From Malus domestica (Eukaryota > Streptophyta > Magnoliopsida > Rosales > Rosaceae): a DNA stretch of 64,000 bases. The stretch covers positions 36,409,001-36,473,000 of the forward strand of contig NC_091671.1 in assembly GCF_042453785.1 (NCBI RefSeq), read 5' to 3'. This document shows, piece by piece, positions 10,762 through 21,624 of the stretch. The position numbers and the translations under genes were made by a program. Numbering within the stretch: position 1 is the first letter of the stretch; the number at the start of each line of letters is the position of its first letter. The notes beneath the pieces are model-generated. The model was given only the letters and a program-made list of their open reading frames with translations. It had not been told where the DNA came from and did not search any database.

Positions 10762-11310
10762 TCATTCATCACCATCGCTTTGATCAGAATCTGCAAAGTC
10801 ATCCTTCCATTTTCCAATCTTTACAAGGATATTCGAGCATACAAACAGCGATAAATCTTTTTGCAATTTCCAATCAGAATCAATAAAATGTGCAAGCACA
10901 CAAACAAAACCAATTTGATCATAGCTACTAATCCAAAAAATTACAAGTAAAAGAGAACATACTGGTGAAACGACAAAGTTCAGGTACCAACAAGTTCTTT
11001 TCATCCAAGAGTTTCAATCATCTCTGATGAGGTTTAGGGGAATACTAGAGTACTTAGGACGGACATATGATTTAATAAACCGCTTGAATCGAACGTATTC
11101 AGAAGAAGTGAAAAGTTGGGAAGTTGAGGCAACGTATTTGGCCAGACCTTGTTTCATGTTGGATTGAGAGAGTACATAAAAGCTGGTATATAATTGCTTC
11201 GATTTTGAATACTTTGACCAATACTGGCACTGTCAGCAGCTTCATTGATTCCAACATCCTCCTACTGTCACTGTCAGCACCTTCATTAGAAGCATTTATA
11301 CAGAGGTTTT
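10762..11310 (-). pseudogene. hAT-derived gene remnant with large internal deletion
   Basis: Minus-strand fragments match the start of the 584-aa hAT-derived protein (INEAADSD, then YDQIGFVCVLAHFIDSDWKLQK). The sequence then jumps, within a codon or two, to the very C-terminus (CKDWK, then DSDQSDGDE and stop). About 400 codons, equivalent to residues 142-552 of the intact copy, are missing. Frameshifts also separate the N-terminal pieces. The position of the first catalytic Asp reads VIFWIS, so the Asp is absent here as well. Confidence 0.8.
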
Positions 11311-11400
11311 GGTGGTTGAATGTAGAGCTATTGGGAAAGGAATTTTTTTTTAAAAGCAACGGCTAGTTCAAAATGTATGCAATTGAAAACAATCATCTCC

Positions 11401-11420
11401 AAATTGATCCATTAAGACTA
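11401..11420. repeat. Left target-site duplication of the LINE nest
   Basis: aaattgatccattaagacta, repeated exactly at 19264-19283. A related uninterrupted paralogue at about 19657-19677 shows the empty site. Confidence 0.85.
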
Positions 11421-12037
11421 CAACAACAACAACAACAACAACAAAGCCTTTTCCCACTGAGTGGGATCGGCTATATGAATCCTAGAACGTCCTTGCGCTC
11501 GGTTTTGTGTCATGTCCTCCGTTAGATCCAAGTACTCAAGTCTTTTCTTAGGGTCTCTTCCAAAGTTTTCCTAGGTCTTCCTCTACCCCTTCGACCCTGA
11601 ACCTCTGTCCCGTAGTCACATTTTCGAACCGGAGCGTCAGTAGGCCTTCTTTGCACATGTCCAAACCACCGGGACCGATTTTCTCTCATATTTCCTTCAA
11701 TTTTGGCTACTCCTACTTTACCTCGGATATCCTCATTCCCAATCTTATCCTTTCTCGTGTGCCCATACATCCCACGAAGCATCCTCATCTCCGCTACACC
11801 CATTTTGTGTACGTGTTGATGCTTCACCGCCCAACATTCTGTGCCATACAACATCGATGGCCTTATTGCCGTCCTATAAAATTTTCCCTTGAGCTTCAGT
11901 GGCCTACGACGATCACACAACACACCGGATGCACTCTTACACTTCATCCATCCAGCTTGTATTCTATGGTTGAGATCTCCATCTAATTCTCCGTTCTCTT
12001 GCAAGATAGATCCTAGGTAGCGAAAGCGGTCACTTTT
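11421..12037 (-). mobile_element. RTE-type LINE, 3' segment
   Basis: It begins with a (CAA)n tract, which is the minus-strand (TTG)n tail, and then cactgagtgggatcggctat, the typical 3' end of plant RTE LINEs. The minus strand encodes the C-terminal part of the LINE protein (RFRYLGSILQENGELDGDLN, then RRGRGRPRKTLEETL). It ends abruptly at about 12037, where another element begins. The homologous segment is present a second time at 15993-16575, at an estimated 94% identity. Confidence 0.85.
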
Positions 12038-13648
12038 TGTGATCTTCGCTAGATTGCTCCGGTCATTAGTGTGAATAAGTATATAAATGGATAGAGATAG
12101 GAAAGCAAACACAAGATGTACGTGGTTCACCCATATTGGCTACGTCCACGGAATAGAAGAGTTCTCATTAATTGTGAAGGGTTTACACAAGTACATAGGT
12201 TCAAGCTCTCCTTTAGTGAGTACAAGTGAATGATTTAGTACAAATGACATTAGGAAATATTGTGGGAGAATGATCTCGTAACCATGAAACTTCTAAGTAC
12301 CGGAGTGTGGTATCGTCTTGACTTGCCTTATCTGTCTCATAGGTAGATGTGTCATCTTCTCTGGAAGTACTTTTCCTCCATCCAGGGGTAGTATCTGTAA
12401 CTGGTGGAGATGCACAAGGTAATGTATCAATTTCACTCGAAGCTTACTTGTAGTTTCAGGCTCGGTCAAGCGCGATACAAACCATGTAGTAGGAGTCCCC
12501 CAAGTCGCCGAGCTAGGGGATCTGCTGAAAGAGGTGACAGACAAGGTAAGCAATCAGAGCTCCGGCTGATTGTTCACATTCTCCCTATCTTGCAGGCAGC
12601 ATGAAGGATAAAGAGAAGAAAAATGAGAAGAGATGATATGAGATACTTTTGCTTTTGAAGAAGTAACTTTCCACAGGCTTATTCTTGAACTGGGCTGGAG
12701 GGTTTTCTGGTTTCCTCCAGAGTATAAGGCCGACTGAAGAATTTGAGGGTCAAAACAAGTCCATCAAATCTAGAGTACGTTCGACCCTGCTGATATGGGA
12801 TACTTTTGCTTTTGACAGAGTAGTGGATGTATCGGCACGTGTGTGCTGTTACGCTTGTCTCCACATGCTTCCTTGTATCCTTCTCACTTGCCCTATCTGT
12901 TCCTCAGGCAGATGCGGTATCTTCCCTGGAAGCATAAGATGTTGAAGATGCGTACTCGAGAGCAATGCCAGGTAAGTAATCAGGTAAGGGGTTCCAGGCA
13001 GTCAGTTCCTGGCTGGAAGCTTGATTCCAAGTGCTGACTGATTGCTCTCTTTCTCCTTGTCTTGCAGGTAAGAACAAGGCCAAAGGAAAAGACAAGGAAA
13101 AAACATGATATGGGATACTCTTGCTTTTAACCCTTATGATATGAGATATTCTTGCTCTAGTATAGCTTGTTTACAGAGGTATTATCGGGGGGGGAAAGAA
13201 AGCTGAATATTTCGAAAGGCTTCGTTTGGAGTGCCCTCTCAGATAAGAGGAAGGGTTGAGCATTTTTGCAGGTCTGCCTGTCCGTTGGGGATGGAGGTCG
13301 ACATATATAGGAGTCTCCCTAACATCAAGTAATAATGCTATTCCTTTACCCTGCTTGGTCATAGCACGGTAGTGGGAGCTGCCAGCTTCACATGTTTTAA
13401 CTCTGTCAGAGCACTTTGAAAAAGTGGTCTGTGGTATCTGGAAAGCTGATGTTGCGTGTGAAGATTACAGACAAGCTTTATCCAAGGAGATCCAGCTCTT
13501 GAAGTTGGGAAAGTGGTGCCTCTTCGGTTTTCGAACAAGCAATCCTGTCGGGGATCTGGCTCTCGAGATTCGGAGAACGATGCCTCTTCGATTTTTGAGA
13601 AAGCAATCCTGCTGGGGGTCTGACTCTCGAGATTCGGAGAGCGGTGTC

Positions 13649-14302
13649 TCTTCGATTTTTGAGAAAGTAATCATGTTGGGAGTATGGCTCTCGAGATTCG
13701 GAGGGCGGTGCCTCTTCGATTTTGGAGCAAGCAATCTTGTTGGGAGTGTTTTCTCGACTGTGAGTAAAGGTTGGGCATGTTTGCTAGTCTACCTTGCCAC
13801 GAAGCACAGAGGTTGACACACAGGGACTTTCCAATTATCCAGCAGTGGTACTGTTCCTTTACCCTCTCTTCGATTTTTGAGAAAGTAATCATGTTGGGAG
13901 TCTGGCTCTCGAGATTCGGAAGGCGGTGCCTCTTCGATTTTGGAGCAAGCAATCTTGTTGGGAGTGTTTTCTCGAATGTGAATAAAGGTTGGGCATGTTT
14001 GCTAGCCTACCTTGCCACGAAACACAGAGGTTGACACATAGGGACTTTCCAATTATCCAGCAATGGTACTGTTCCTTTACCCTTTCTTCGATTTTTGAGA
14101 AAGTAATCATGTTGGGAGTCTGGCTCTTGAGATTCGGAGGGCGGTGCCTCTTCGATTTTGGAGCAAGCAATCTTGTTGGGAGTGTTTTCTCGAATGTGAG
14201 TAAAGGTTGGGCATGTTTGCTAGTCTACCTTGCCACGAAGCACAGAGGTTGACACACCGGGACTTTCCAATTATCCAGCAGTGGTACTGTTCCTTTACCC
14301 TT
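13649..14302. repeat. 218-bp tandem repeat, three copies
   Basis: Units start at about 13649, 13867 and 14085, with exact 218-bp spacing and only scattered substitutions. Each contains tcttcgatttttgagaaagt and ends near tactgttcctttaccct. Upstream, 13520-13650 repeats the first 65 bp of the unit in diverged form. The short plus-strand reading frames here repeat with the same period and are not genes. Confidence 0.9.
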
Positions 14303-14619
14303 GTGGGTAATAATATGGTAGCTAGACCTTCAAAATTTATGTGTCTAAACTTTGTTAGTGTTGTTTCTTTGCTATTCTTTTACCCTTTTTGGTCAGAGCG
14401 ATGTAGTGGGAGCTGCAAGCTTCACGTGTCTCAACTTTGTCAGAGAACTTTGGCAAAGTTATCTGTGGTACCCATGAGCTACTGTTGCGTGTGGGAAGTG
14501 GGTGATTGAACAGTACGATTCATGTGCTTTCTACTTCGCCAGAAATCTTCGACAGAATGCCCATAATTTCCGCAAAGCTGAGTGTGCGTGTGACAGGTGC
14601 TGACAAGGCTGGAAAAGTA

Positions 14620-14930
14620 GGTGCCTCTTTGATTTCTGAGATCGGCCCTCGTGGTCTCTGAGCAGCCCAGCTTTTGAGAAAGCAAGCATCTTCGATTTCT
14701 GAGATCGGCCTTCGTGGTCTCTGAGCAGCCCAGCTTTTGAGAAAGCAAGTCTCTTCGATTTCTGAGATCGGCCTTCGTGGTCTTTGAGCAGCCCAGCCTT
14801 TGAGAAAGAAAACGCCTCTTCGATTTCTGAGATCGACCCTCATGGTCTCTGAGCAGCCTAGCTTTTGAGAAAGCAAACACCTCTTCAATTTCTGAGCAGG
14901 CGCCTCTTCGATTTCTGAAGTTTCGTCGAG
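14620..14930. repeat. 63-66 bp tandem array, four to five copies
   Basis: Units built on tcttcgatttctgagatcgg plus gagcagcccagcttttgaga recur at about 14625, 14691, 14753 and 14818, with a broken fifth at 14881. The core is related to the 65-bp start of the 218-bp repeat. The array lies directly upstream of the 224-aa ORF and may be its promoter or leader region. Confidence 0.85.
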
Positions 14931-15057
14931 TGCAGATTTTTATAGGGGCTGACATTAAGTTCCAAAGCACACTTGAATATCCACCAGTAGAAGCTCCATT
15001 CTTGCACTTCTAAGATCTTGATTTATCCGACCTCTTCTCTCTTCAACACCTTTGAAA

Positions 15058-15732
15058 ATGTCTGGCCCCTCCGACCGTCGTTTTGACTTGAACCTTGTTG
15101 AAGAGGCAGCCCCGCCTTCTCCAGACAACATATGGCGCCCATCCTTCGTCTCCCCTACTGGTCCTCTTACCGTTGGGGATTCCGTGATGAAGAATGATAT
15201 GACCGCTGCGGTAGTGGCCAGGAACCTTCTCACTCCCAAAGATAACAGACTACTTTCCAAACGGTCTGATGAGTTGGCTGTTAAGGATTCTCTAGCTCTC
15301 AGTGTTCAGTGTGCAGGTTCTGTGTCTAATATGACCCAACGCCTATTTGCTCGAACCCGCCAAGTTGAATCATTGGCGGCTGAAGTGATGAGTCTCAAAC
15401 AAGAGATTAGAGGGCTTAAGCATGAGAATAAACAGTTGCACCGGCTCGCACATGACTATGCTACAAACATGAAGAGGAAGCTTGACCAGATGAAGGAATC
15501 TGATGGTCAGGTTTTACTTGATCATCAGAGATTTGTGGGTTTGTTCCAAAGGCATTTATTGCCTTCGTCTTCTGGGGCTGTACCGCGTAATGAAGCTCCA
15601 AATGATCAACCTCTGATGCCTCCTCCTTCTAGGGTTCTGTCCAGTACTGAGGCTTCGAATGATCCCCCTCCAGTGCCTTTTCTTTCTGGGGCTCTACCGA
15701 CTGCTGAGACTTCTCCTAAGCAACCTTTGTGA
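15058..15732 (+). CDS. Element-encoded coiled-coil protein, unknown function
   Basis: Intact 224-aa ORF from ATG 15058. The N-terminus MSGPSDRRFDLNLVEE contains DLNL, which fits the EAR repressor pattern (L/D-LN-L) but could be chance. Residues about 90-165 are charged and heptad-like (VESLAAEVMSLKQEIRGLKH), predicting a coiled coil. The tail repeats a Pro-rich unit three times (LPSSSGAVPRNEAPNDQPLM, LSSTEASNDPP, LSGALPTAETSPKQ). No Gag zinc knuckle, protease or DDE residues are seen. I recall near-identical uncharacterised proteins from apple and pear; the function is unknown. It is intact inside a decayed neighbourhood, so either recent or selected. Confidence 0.6.
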   Translation: MSGPSDRRFDLNLVEEAAPPSPDNIWRPSFVSPTGPLTVGDSVMKNDMTAAVVARNLLTPKDNRLLSKRSDELAVKDSLALSVQCAGSVSNMTQRLFARTRQVESLAAEVMSLKQEIRGLKHENKQLHRLAHDYATNMKRKLDQMKESDGQVLLDHQRFVGLFQRHLLPSSSGAVPRNEAPNDQPLMPPPSRVLSSTEASNDPPPVPFLSGALPTAETSPKQPL

Positions 15733-15992
15733 AGGCTCCCTCTTGTTTGTTTATTTTGACTCAAGTATATGTACATATTTGTAACTTATCGGGGATATCA
15801 ATAAATAAGCTTTCCTTCATTTCAACGTATTGTGTTAAATACACCAAAGCCTTATTCGCTAGGTTCTTTGAATTTACTTTTGTTGAAGCTTGTATGTTGA
15901 AGCTTTGTGAGTGGAGCATGTAGGTTGAGGTAGTGTTCCCTTAATTTCCCGAGTGAGGAAAACTTCTCGGTTAGAGACTTGGAAAATCCAAG

Positions 15993-18900
15993 TCACTGAG
16001 TGGGATCGGCTATATGAATCTTAGAACGCCATTGTGTTCTGTCCTGTGTCATGTCCTCCGTTAGATCCAAGTACTCTAAGTCTTTTCTTAGGGTCTCTTC
16101 CAAAGTTTTCCTAGGTCTTCCTCTACCCCTTCGACCCTGAACCTCTGTCTCATAGTCGCATCTTCTAATCGGAGCGTCAGTAGGCCTTGTTTGCACATGT
16201 CCAAACCACCGTAACCGATTTTCTCTCATCTTTCCTTCAATTTCGGCTACTCCTACTTTACCCCAGATATCCTCATTCCTAATCTTATCCTTTCTCGTGT
16301 GCCCACACATCCAACGAAGCATCCTCATCTCCGCTACACCCATTTTGTGTACGTGTTGATGCTTCACCGCCCAACATTCTGTGCCATACAGCATCGCCGG
16401 CCTTATTGCCGTCCTATAAAATTTTCCCTTGAGCTTCAGTGGCATACGGCGGTCACACAACACGCCAGATGCACTCTTCCACTTCATCCATCCAGCTTGT
16501 ATTCTATGGTTGAGATCTCCATCTAATTCTCCGTTCTTTTGCAAGATAGATCCTAGGTAACGAAAACGGTCGCTCTTTGGTATTTCTTGATCTCCGATCC
16601 TCACCCCTAACTCGTTTTGGCCTCCATTTGCACTGTACTTGCACTCCATATATTCTGTCTTTGATCGGCTTAGGCAAAGACCTTTAGATTCCAACACTTC
16701 TCTCCAAAGGTTAAGCTTTGCATTTACCCCTTCCTGAGTTTCATCTATCAACACTATATCGTCTGCGAAAAGCATACACCAAGGAATATCATCTTGAATA
16801 TGTCCTGTTAACTCATCCATTACCAACGCAAAAAGGTAAGGACTTAAGGATGAGCCTTGCTGTAATCCTACAGTTATGGGAAAGCTTTCGGTTTGTCCTT
16901 CATGAGTTCTTATGGCAGTCTTTGCTCCTTCATACATATCCTGTATAGCTTGGATATATGCTACTCGTACTCATTTCTTCTCTAAAATCCTCCAAAGAAT
17001 GTCTCTTGGGACCCTATCATACGCTTTTTCCAAATCTATAAAGACCATGTGTAAATCATTTTTCCCATCTCTATATCTTTCCATCAATCTTCGTAAGAGA
17101 TAGATTGCCTCCATGGTTGAGCGCCCTGGCATGAACCCGAATTGGTTGTCCGAAACCCGTGTCTCTTGCCTCAATCTATGCTCAATGACTCTCTCCCAGA
17201 GCTTCATTGTATGACTCATTAGCTTAATACCCCTATAGTTCATGCAATTTTGTACATCGCCCTTATTCTTGTAGATAGGCACCAAAGTGCTCGTTCGCCA
17301 CTCATTTGGCATCTTCTTCGTTTTCAAAATCCTATTGAAAAGGTCAGTGAGCCATGTTATACCTGTCTCTCCCAAAACTTTCCACACTTCGATTGGTATA
17401 TCGTCTGGGCCTACTGCTTTTCTATGCTTCATCTTCTTCAAAGCTACAACCACTTCTTCCTTCCGGATTCTACGATAAAAAGAGTAGTTTCTACACTCTT
17501 CTGAGTTACTCAACTCCCCTAAAGAAGCACTCCTTTCATGTCCTTCATTGAAAAGATTATGAAAATAACCTTTCCATCTGTCTTTAACCGCGTTCTCTGT
17601 AGCAAGAACCTTTCCATCCTCATCCTTGATGCACCTCACTTGGTTTAGGTCCCTTGTCTTCTTTTCCCTTGCTCTAGCTAGTTTATAGATATCCAACTCT
17701 CATTCTTTGGTATCTAGTCGCTTATACATATCGTCATAAGCCGCTAACTTAGCTTCTCTCACAGCTTTCTTCGCCTCTTGCTTCGCTTTTCTATACCTTT
17801 CACCATTTTCATCGGTCCTATTCTTGTATAAGGCTTTACAACATTCCTTCTTAGTCTTCACCTTTGTTTGTACCTCCTCATTCCACCACCAAGATTCCTT
17901 TTGGTGTGGGGCAAAGCCCTTGGACTCTCCTAATACCTCTTTTGCTACTTTTCGGATACAACTAGCCATGGAATCCCACATTTGGTTAGCTTCCCCCTCT
18001 CTATCCCACACACACTGCGTGATTACTTTCTCTTTGAAAATGACTTGTTTTTCTTCTTTTAGATTCCACCATCTAGTCCTTGGGCACTTCCAAGTCTTGT
18101 TCTTTTTTCTCACTCTTTTGATATGTACATCCATCACCAACAAGCGATGTTGATTAGCCACGCTCTCTCCTGGTATAACTTTGCAATCCTTACAAGTTAT
18201 ACGATCCCCTTTCCTCATTAGAAGAAAATCTATTTGTGTTTTTGACGACCCACTCTTGTAGGTGATCACATGTTCTTCTCTCTTCTTAAAGAAGGTGTTG
18301 GCTAAGAAGAGATCATATGCCATTGCAAAATCCAAGATAGCTTCCCCATCCTCGTTTCTCTCCCCAAAACCATGGCCACCATGAAAACCTCCATAGTTGC
18401 CTGTCTCCCTGCCCACGTGTCCATTTAAATCTCCTCCTATAAATAACTTCTCCGTCTGAGCAATTCCTTGCACCAAGTCTCCAAGGTCTTCCCAAAATTT
18501 CTCCTTCGAACTCGTATCCAACCCTACTTGAGGTGCGTACGCACTAATCACATTGATAAGTTCTTGTCATATTACAATCTTGATTGCCATGAGTCTATCT
18601 CCTACCCTCTTGACATCTACAACATCTTGTGTCAAGGTCTTGTCCACGATGATGCCAACACCGTTTCTCGTTCTATTTGTGCCCGAATACCATAGTTTAA
18701 ACCCTGAGTTTTCTAGATCCTTTGCCTTACGACCAACCCACTTAGTTTCTTGTAAGCACATAATATTTATCATTCTCCTCACCATAACTTCTACTACTTC
18801 CATAGATTTTCCCGTCAAGGTTCCTATATTCCACGTTCCTAAAGGCATTTTGCTCCCTTGAACTCTACCCTTCTGTCCTAGCTTCTTCACCCTTCCCCGT

Positions 18901-19151
18901 CTAATCGGATCAAAGTACTTCTTTTGTGTGTCCCGTGTAAAGTTGATAGGAGCATATGCTCCCAAACAACTTTGAGTGGAGTCGTTCGAAAAAAAGTTTC
19001 TATAGCCCCCTTGCTCATTTAACACTGCATCCGGGTGCCGATGGAGATACAACGACCCTTGCTCACTTATCACTGTGCTCGGGCCACACAGCGCACCACT
19101 TACGGGTGACGCCCTAGCTTTAGCGCGATTTCGTTCTGGATTCATTTTCAT
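15993..19151 (-). pseudogene. LINE endonuclease/reverse transcriptase, three in-frame TGA
   Basis: One reading frame of 1053 codons runs from ATG 19151 to TGA 15993 with no frameshift. It is interrupted only by TGA codons at 18567, 17700 and 16971. Order: an AP-type endonuclease (LGTWNIGTLTGKSMEVVEVM, LQETKW, FIGGDLNGHVG), then reverse transcriptase ([39 protein letters not shown], and catalytic FADD at about 16758-16769), then the RTE C-terminus (RPRKTLEETL). It would copy LINE RNA at nicked target DNA, but three stops should prevent a full protein. Confidence 0.85.
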
Positions 19152-19263
19152 AAGGATTCGACGTAATCATGGAGTGCCGGCTGTCGACTACCTGACGCCC
19201 TCCCCCTCCTCCTTTATCCGGGCTTGGGACCGGCAATGTAAGATAAACTTACACGGCGGAGTT
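15993..19263 (-). mobile_element. RTE-type LINE, nearly complete body
   Basis: Minus-strand element with its 5' end at 19263, abutting the right target duplication (19264-19283). The 3' end is cut at the TGA (15993-15995) within cactgagtggg, where the LARD-like insertion starts, so the normal (TTG)n tail is missing on this segment and appears only at 11421. With 11421-12037 it forms the outer element of a nested 7.84-kb insertion. Confidence 0.85.
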
Positions 19264-19283
19264 AAATTGATCCATTAAGACTA
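19264..19283. repeat. Right target-site duplication of the LINE nest
   Basis: Exact 20-bp copy of 11401-11420. Beyond it the sequence continues as the upstream flank of the hAT remnant interrupted at 11400. Confidence 0.85.
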
Positions 19284-19938
19284 AGAGAATAAATTGCAAA
19301 TTGATGTGTCAACTAAAAACCAGTGTACGAGTACGATAAGCACATAGCTTCATATATGTTTATGCCATAATCAGTTAAACAATAGGAAATAAAAGTATTC
19401 AACTCGAAACAAACATCTGCAAATTTATCCATCTCAAGATTAACAAAGGTGTTGGACTCATCAAGAACTCAGACAGAAGCCATTCAAAACACAATATTGG
19501 ACTTAACAGAATAAAAACCTTGTAAAAGCTTAGCATTTTAGACAAGTTCAACTGGTCGTCATGTAGAGCTATTGTAGAGCTATTGGGGAGGAATTTTTTT
19601 TTTTTTGAAAAGCAACGGCTAGCTTAAAATGAATGCAATCCAAAACAAAGATCTGCAAATTGATCCATTAAGACTAACAGAATCCATTGGAAATTAAAGT
19701 GTCAACAGGCTAAACATGGTACGAGTACGCTAACCACATATCTTCAAATATGTTCATGCCACCATTAGTTAAAGTATTGGAAGGAAACATATTCAAGTCG
19801 AAACAAACATCTGCAAATTGATCAGTCTCAAGATTAACAAAGGTGCTGGTCACATCAAGAACTCAGGTAACAGAATCCATCCAAAACACAATACTGGACT
19901 TACAAAATAAAAAATTTGTAAGAATTAAAACTTACATT
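19284..19938. other. Two tandem copies of the hAT/F-box spacer
   Basis: 19264-19540 and 19590-19920 are diverged copies of one another. Both contain aaattgatccattaagacta, then a tacgagtacg run, then caaacatctgcaaat. No gene is supported. The second copy has no LINE and serves as the empty-site reference for the insertion. Confidence 0.7.
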
Positions 19939-21624
19939 TTAGACCAATTCAACTTGGCAAGTCGTAGAACCCCTTTTCTGTGTTAACTCTTTGTATAACC
20001 CATTGTGAATAGTCATCTTATTCAAAACTTTACCATTCTCTAACAGATACTTTGCCACTTTCTTCTCATGCGGGTATCCCTTGAATCCCCTTATAGTGAT
20101 AGTCTTGAGGTGTGATATTAAACAAATAGGCACAGACTCTGGTGTACTCCATCGATGCTCTGAGTATAAGACATGTTTTAAGTACTCATGCTCATCATAA
20201 TCGTCAGCACATTCCTTATCCTGAAAAAATGTGAATGAAATGAGTATAGTAAAGAGCTGCACGTTGGAATGACTTAGCATGTGCGAAAATACTGAAATAC
20301 ATCTTACTTCTTCATATTCTACGACAAGATATTCCAAAATAGGTGATCTCTTGAGCAACTCTGTTAGCAAATCCCAATGATAGCAATCGTGAAGAACCAG
20401 CTTCAGTTCTCTTAAATTATCAAATGCCGGTAGACAATGACCCTTCATGAAAGATAATATATCGATAAAACAAAAACTCATGCATAAATTAAATATTTAC
20501 TTATGCAGAACATACTGTTTCCTTCTACCTTCCTATACCAAACACCAAAACAACAACACACAAGCCTTATCCCCGTAAGTGGGGTCGACTGTATGAATCC
20601 TCTCTACCAAACATAGTATAAAAGAAATAGGTTAAAGAATATTTACCTTCAAAAAATGATGAGCTGATAGAGAAAGACACTGAACATTAGAAATTCCTGC
20701 CAGACAGGTAATTGCACGGTTATCGAAATTGGGTTGTAGATTCTCCGCATTATGGAAAAAGAGAGTAAAACTGGCTTTAACAAGGGATTTGACGTTCACA
20801 AATATATAACTCGACAAAATATCCTGCCTGATAACAAGGTTTTCAAGCTTCGGACAACTAATAAAAATACTGTGGTTCTGATCATGATCTCCAACATCTA
20901 CAGGTAAGTTCAACCTTAATGTGTTTAATTCAGGCGCAGAGATCTTGTAATTCAAAACCTCATATTGACCAAGAAGTCCCATTATAGTTAAATCTTCAAG
21001 TACAGGGCAGCAAGAAAAAATCTTTTCCACCGAGTCACTATCGGGATATTCAGCTCCGACATAGAGGGTCTTGAGATTTAGGAAGCACCCTGATGTAGGA
21101 GGACTGTAGCTAATACAATTTGAATACACCTTCAAAGCCACAAGTGTTTTACAACTGAAAATGCATTGAGGAAACTCAAATATAAAATCATCACTAGAAT
21201 CCGTTTCAACTAGAAGGTCAAGTTCAACGACATTATGCTGGACGGCAGTTTGAATCCAACCATCAATACGAGAGAAATCGTCACTAGAGCAGACCCAATG
21301 AAGACGAAACTTTTTAATGTCTATTGATGAATCACGAAGGGAAAGCACACGATCAACAAAGGTCGAAAAACCAACAGTGTCGCACTTATATTTCTTTTCC
21401 GCGATACAACGGTTTGATCTATCTTCAAAGTCCAGATTAGGAACAGAAGCCCATATGTTCTTCCATCTGTTGGACAGAATGCTGCTCCTCACAGCATACT
21501 TTGTTGGAATTAAGGAAAGTATGTGACAAAGAACAGCATCTGGCAATCGACTAATCCTATCTTCACCTCCTGCTCGAGGCTTTGAATTCTCTTTTAGTCT
21601 TCGAGTCTCCGAATTCGAACCCAT
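19939..21624 (-). CDS. F-box/FBD/LRR-repeat protein
   Basis: Three exons on the minus strand: 21624-20647, 20442-20308 and 20220-19939, both introns in phase 0 with GT/AG ends. The predicted protein has 464 aa. F-box at about 22-62 ([33 protein letters not shown]); LRR-like repeats at about 130-330 (FSCCPVLEDL, CPKLENLVI); FBD domain in the last exon, about 372-464 (LISHLKTITIRGFKGYPHEK). The family links substrates to SKP1-cullin ubiquitin ligases; substrates of FBD members are mostly unknown. The ATG at 21624 is used; the in-frame codon at 21630 is GTG. No stop or frameshift is seen. Intron 1 contains a LINE tail (20545-20604). It is the only intact F-box copy in the window. Confidence 0.85.
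20545..20604 (-). mobile_element. RTE LINE 3' tail fragment in F-box intron
   Basis: Reads caaaacaacaacacacaagc and then ccccgtaagtggggtcgact, the 3' end of a plant RTE LINE with its (TTG)-type tail on the minus strand. It is flanked by taccaaaca at 20536-20544 and 20605-20613, a possible 9-bp target duplication. It is about 60 bp and strongly 5'-truncated. Confidence 0.75.

Larger units (their letters stand above)
12038..15992 (+). mobile_element. Non-autonomous retroelement-like insertion (LARD-like) inside the LINE
   Basis: About 3.95 kb between two LINE segments. It holds no reverse transcriptase, integrase or transposase. Contents in order: a unique-looking 5' part with the stretch acaagatgtacgtggttcac, short near-repeats around gatatgggatacttttgctt (about 12640-13130), a 218-bp triplication, a 63-66 bp array, and a 224-aa ORF. 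No matching terminal repeats are visible at the two ends, so the class is uncertain. From memory, related sequence is common in apple and pear genomes. Confidence 0.55.

Noticed and set aside
13424-14509. Several overlapping plus- and minus-strand reading frames of 87-130 codons
   Set aside because: They recur with the 218-bp repeat period and read through repeat DNA; no domain is present.
13649-14930. Regular repeat arrays that could suggest CRISPR
   Set aside because: The units are head-to-tail tandem repeats without unique spacers, in a plant nuclear context.
14479-14970. Minus-strand frames of 122-163 codons with a repeated RPRRPISEIEE phrase
   Set aside because: They are the translation of the 63-66 bp tandem array.
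16299-18861. Plus-strand frames opposite the LINE ORF
   Set aside because: Antisense shadows of the reverse-transcriptase and endonuclease coding strand.
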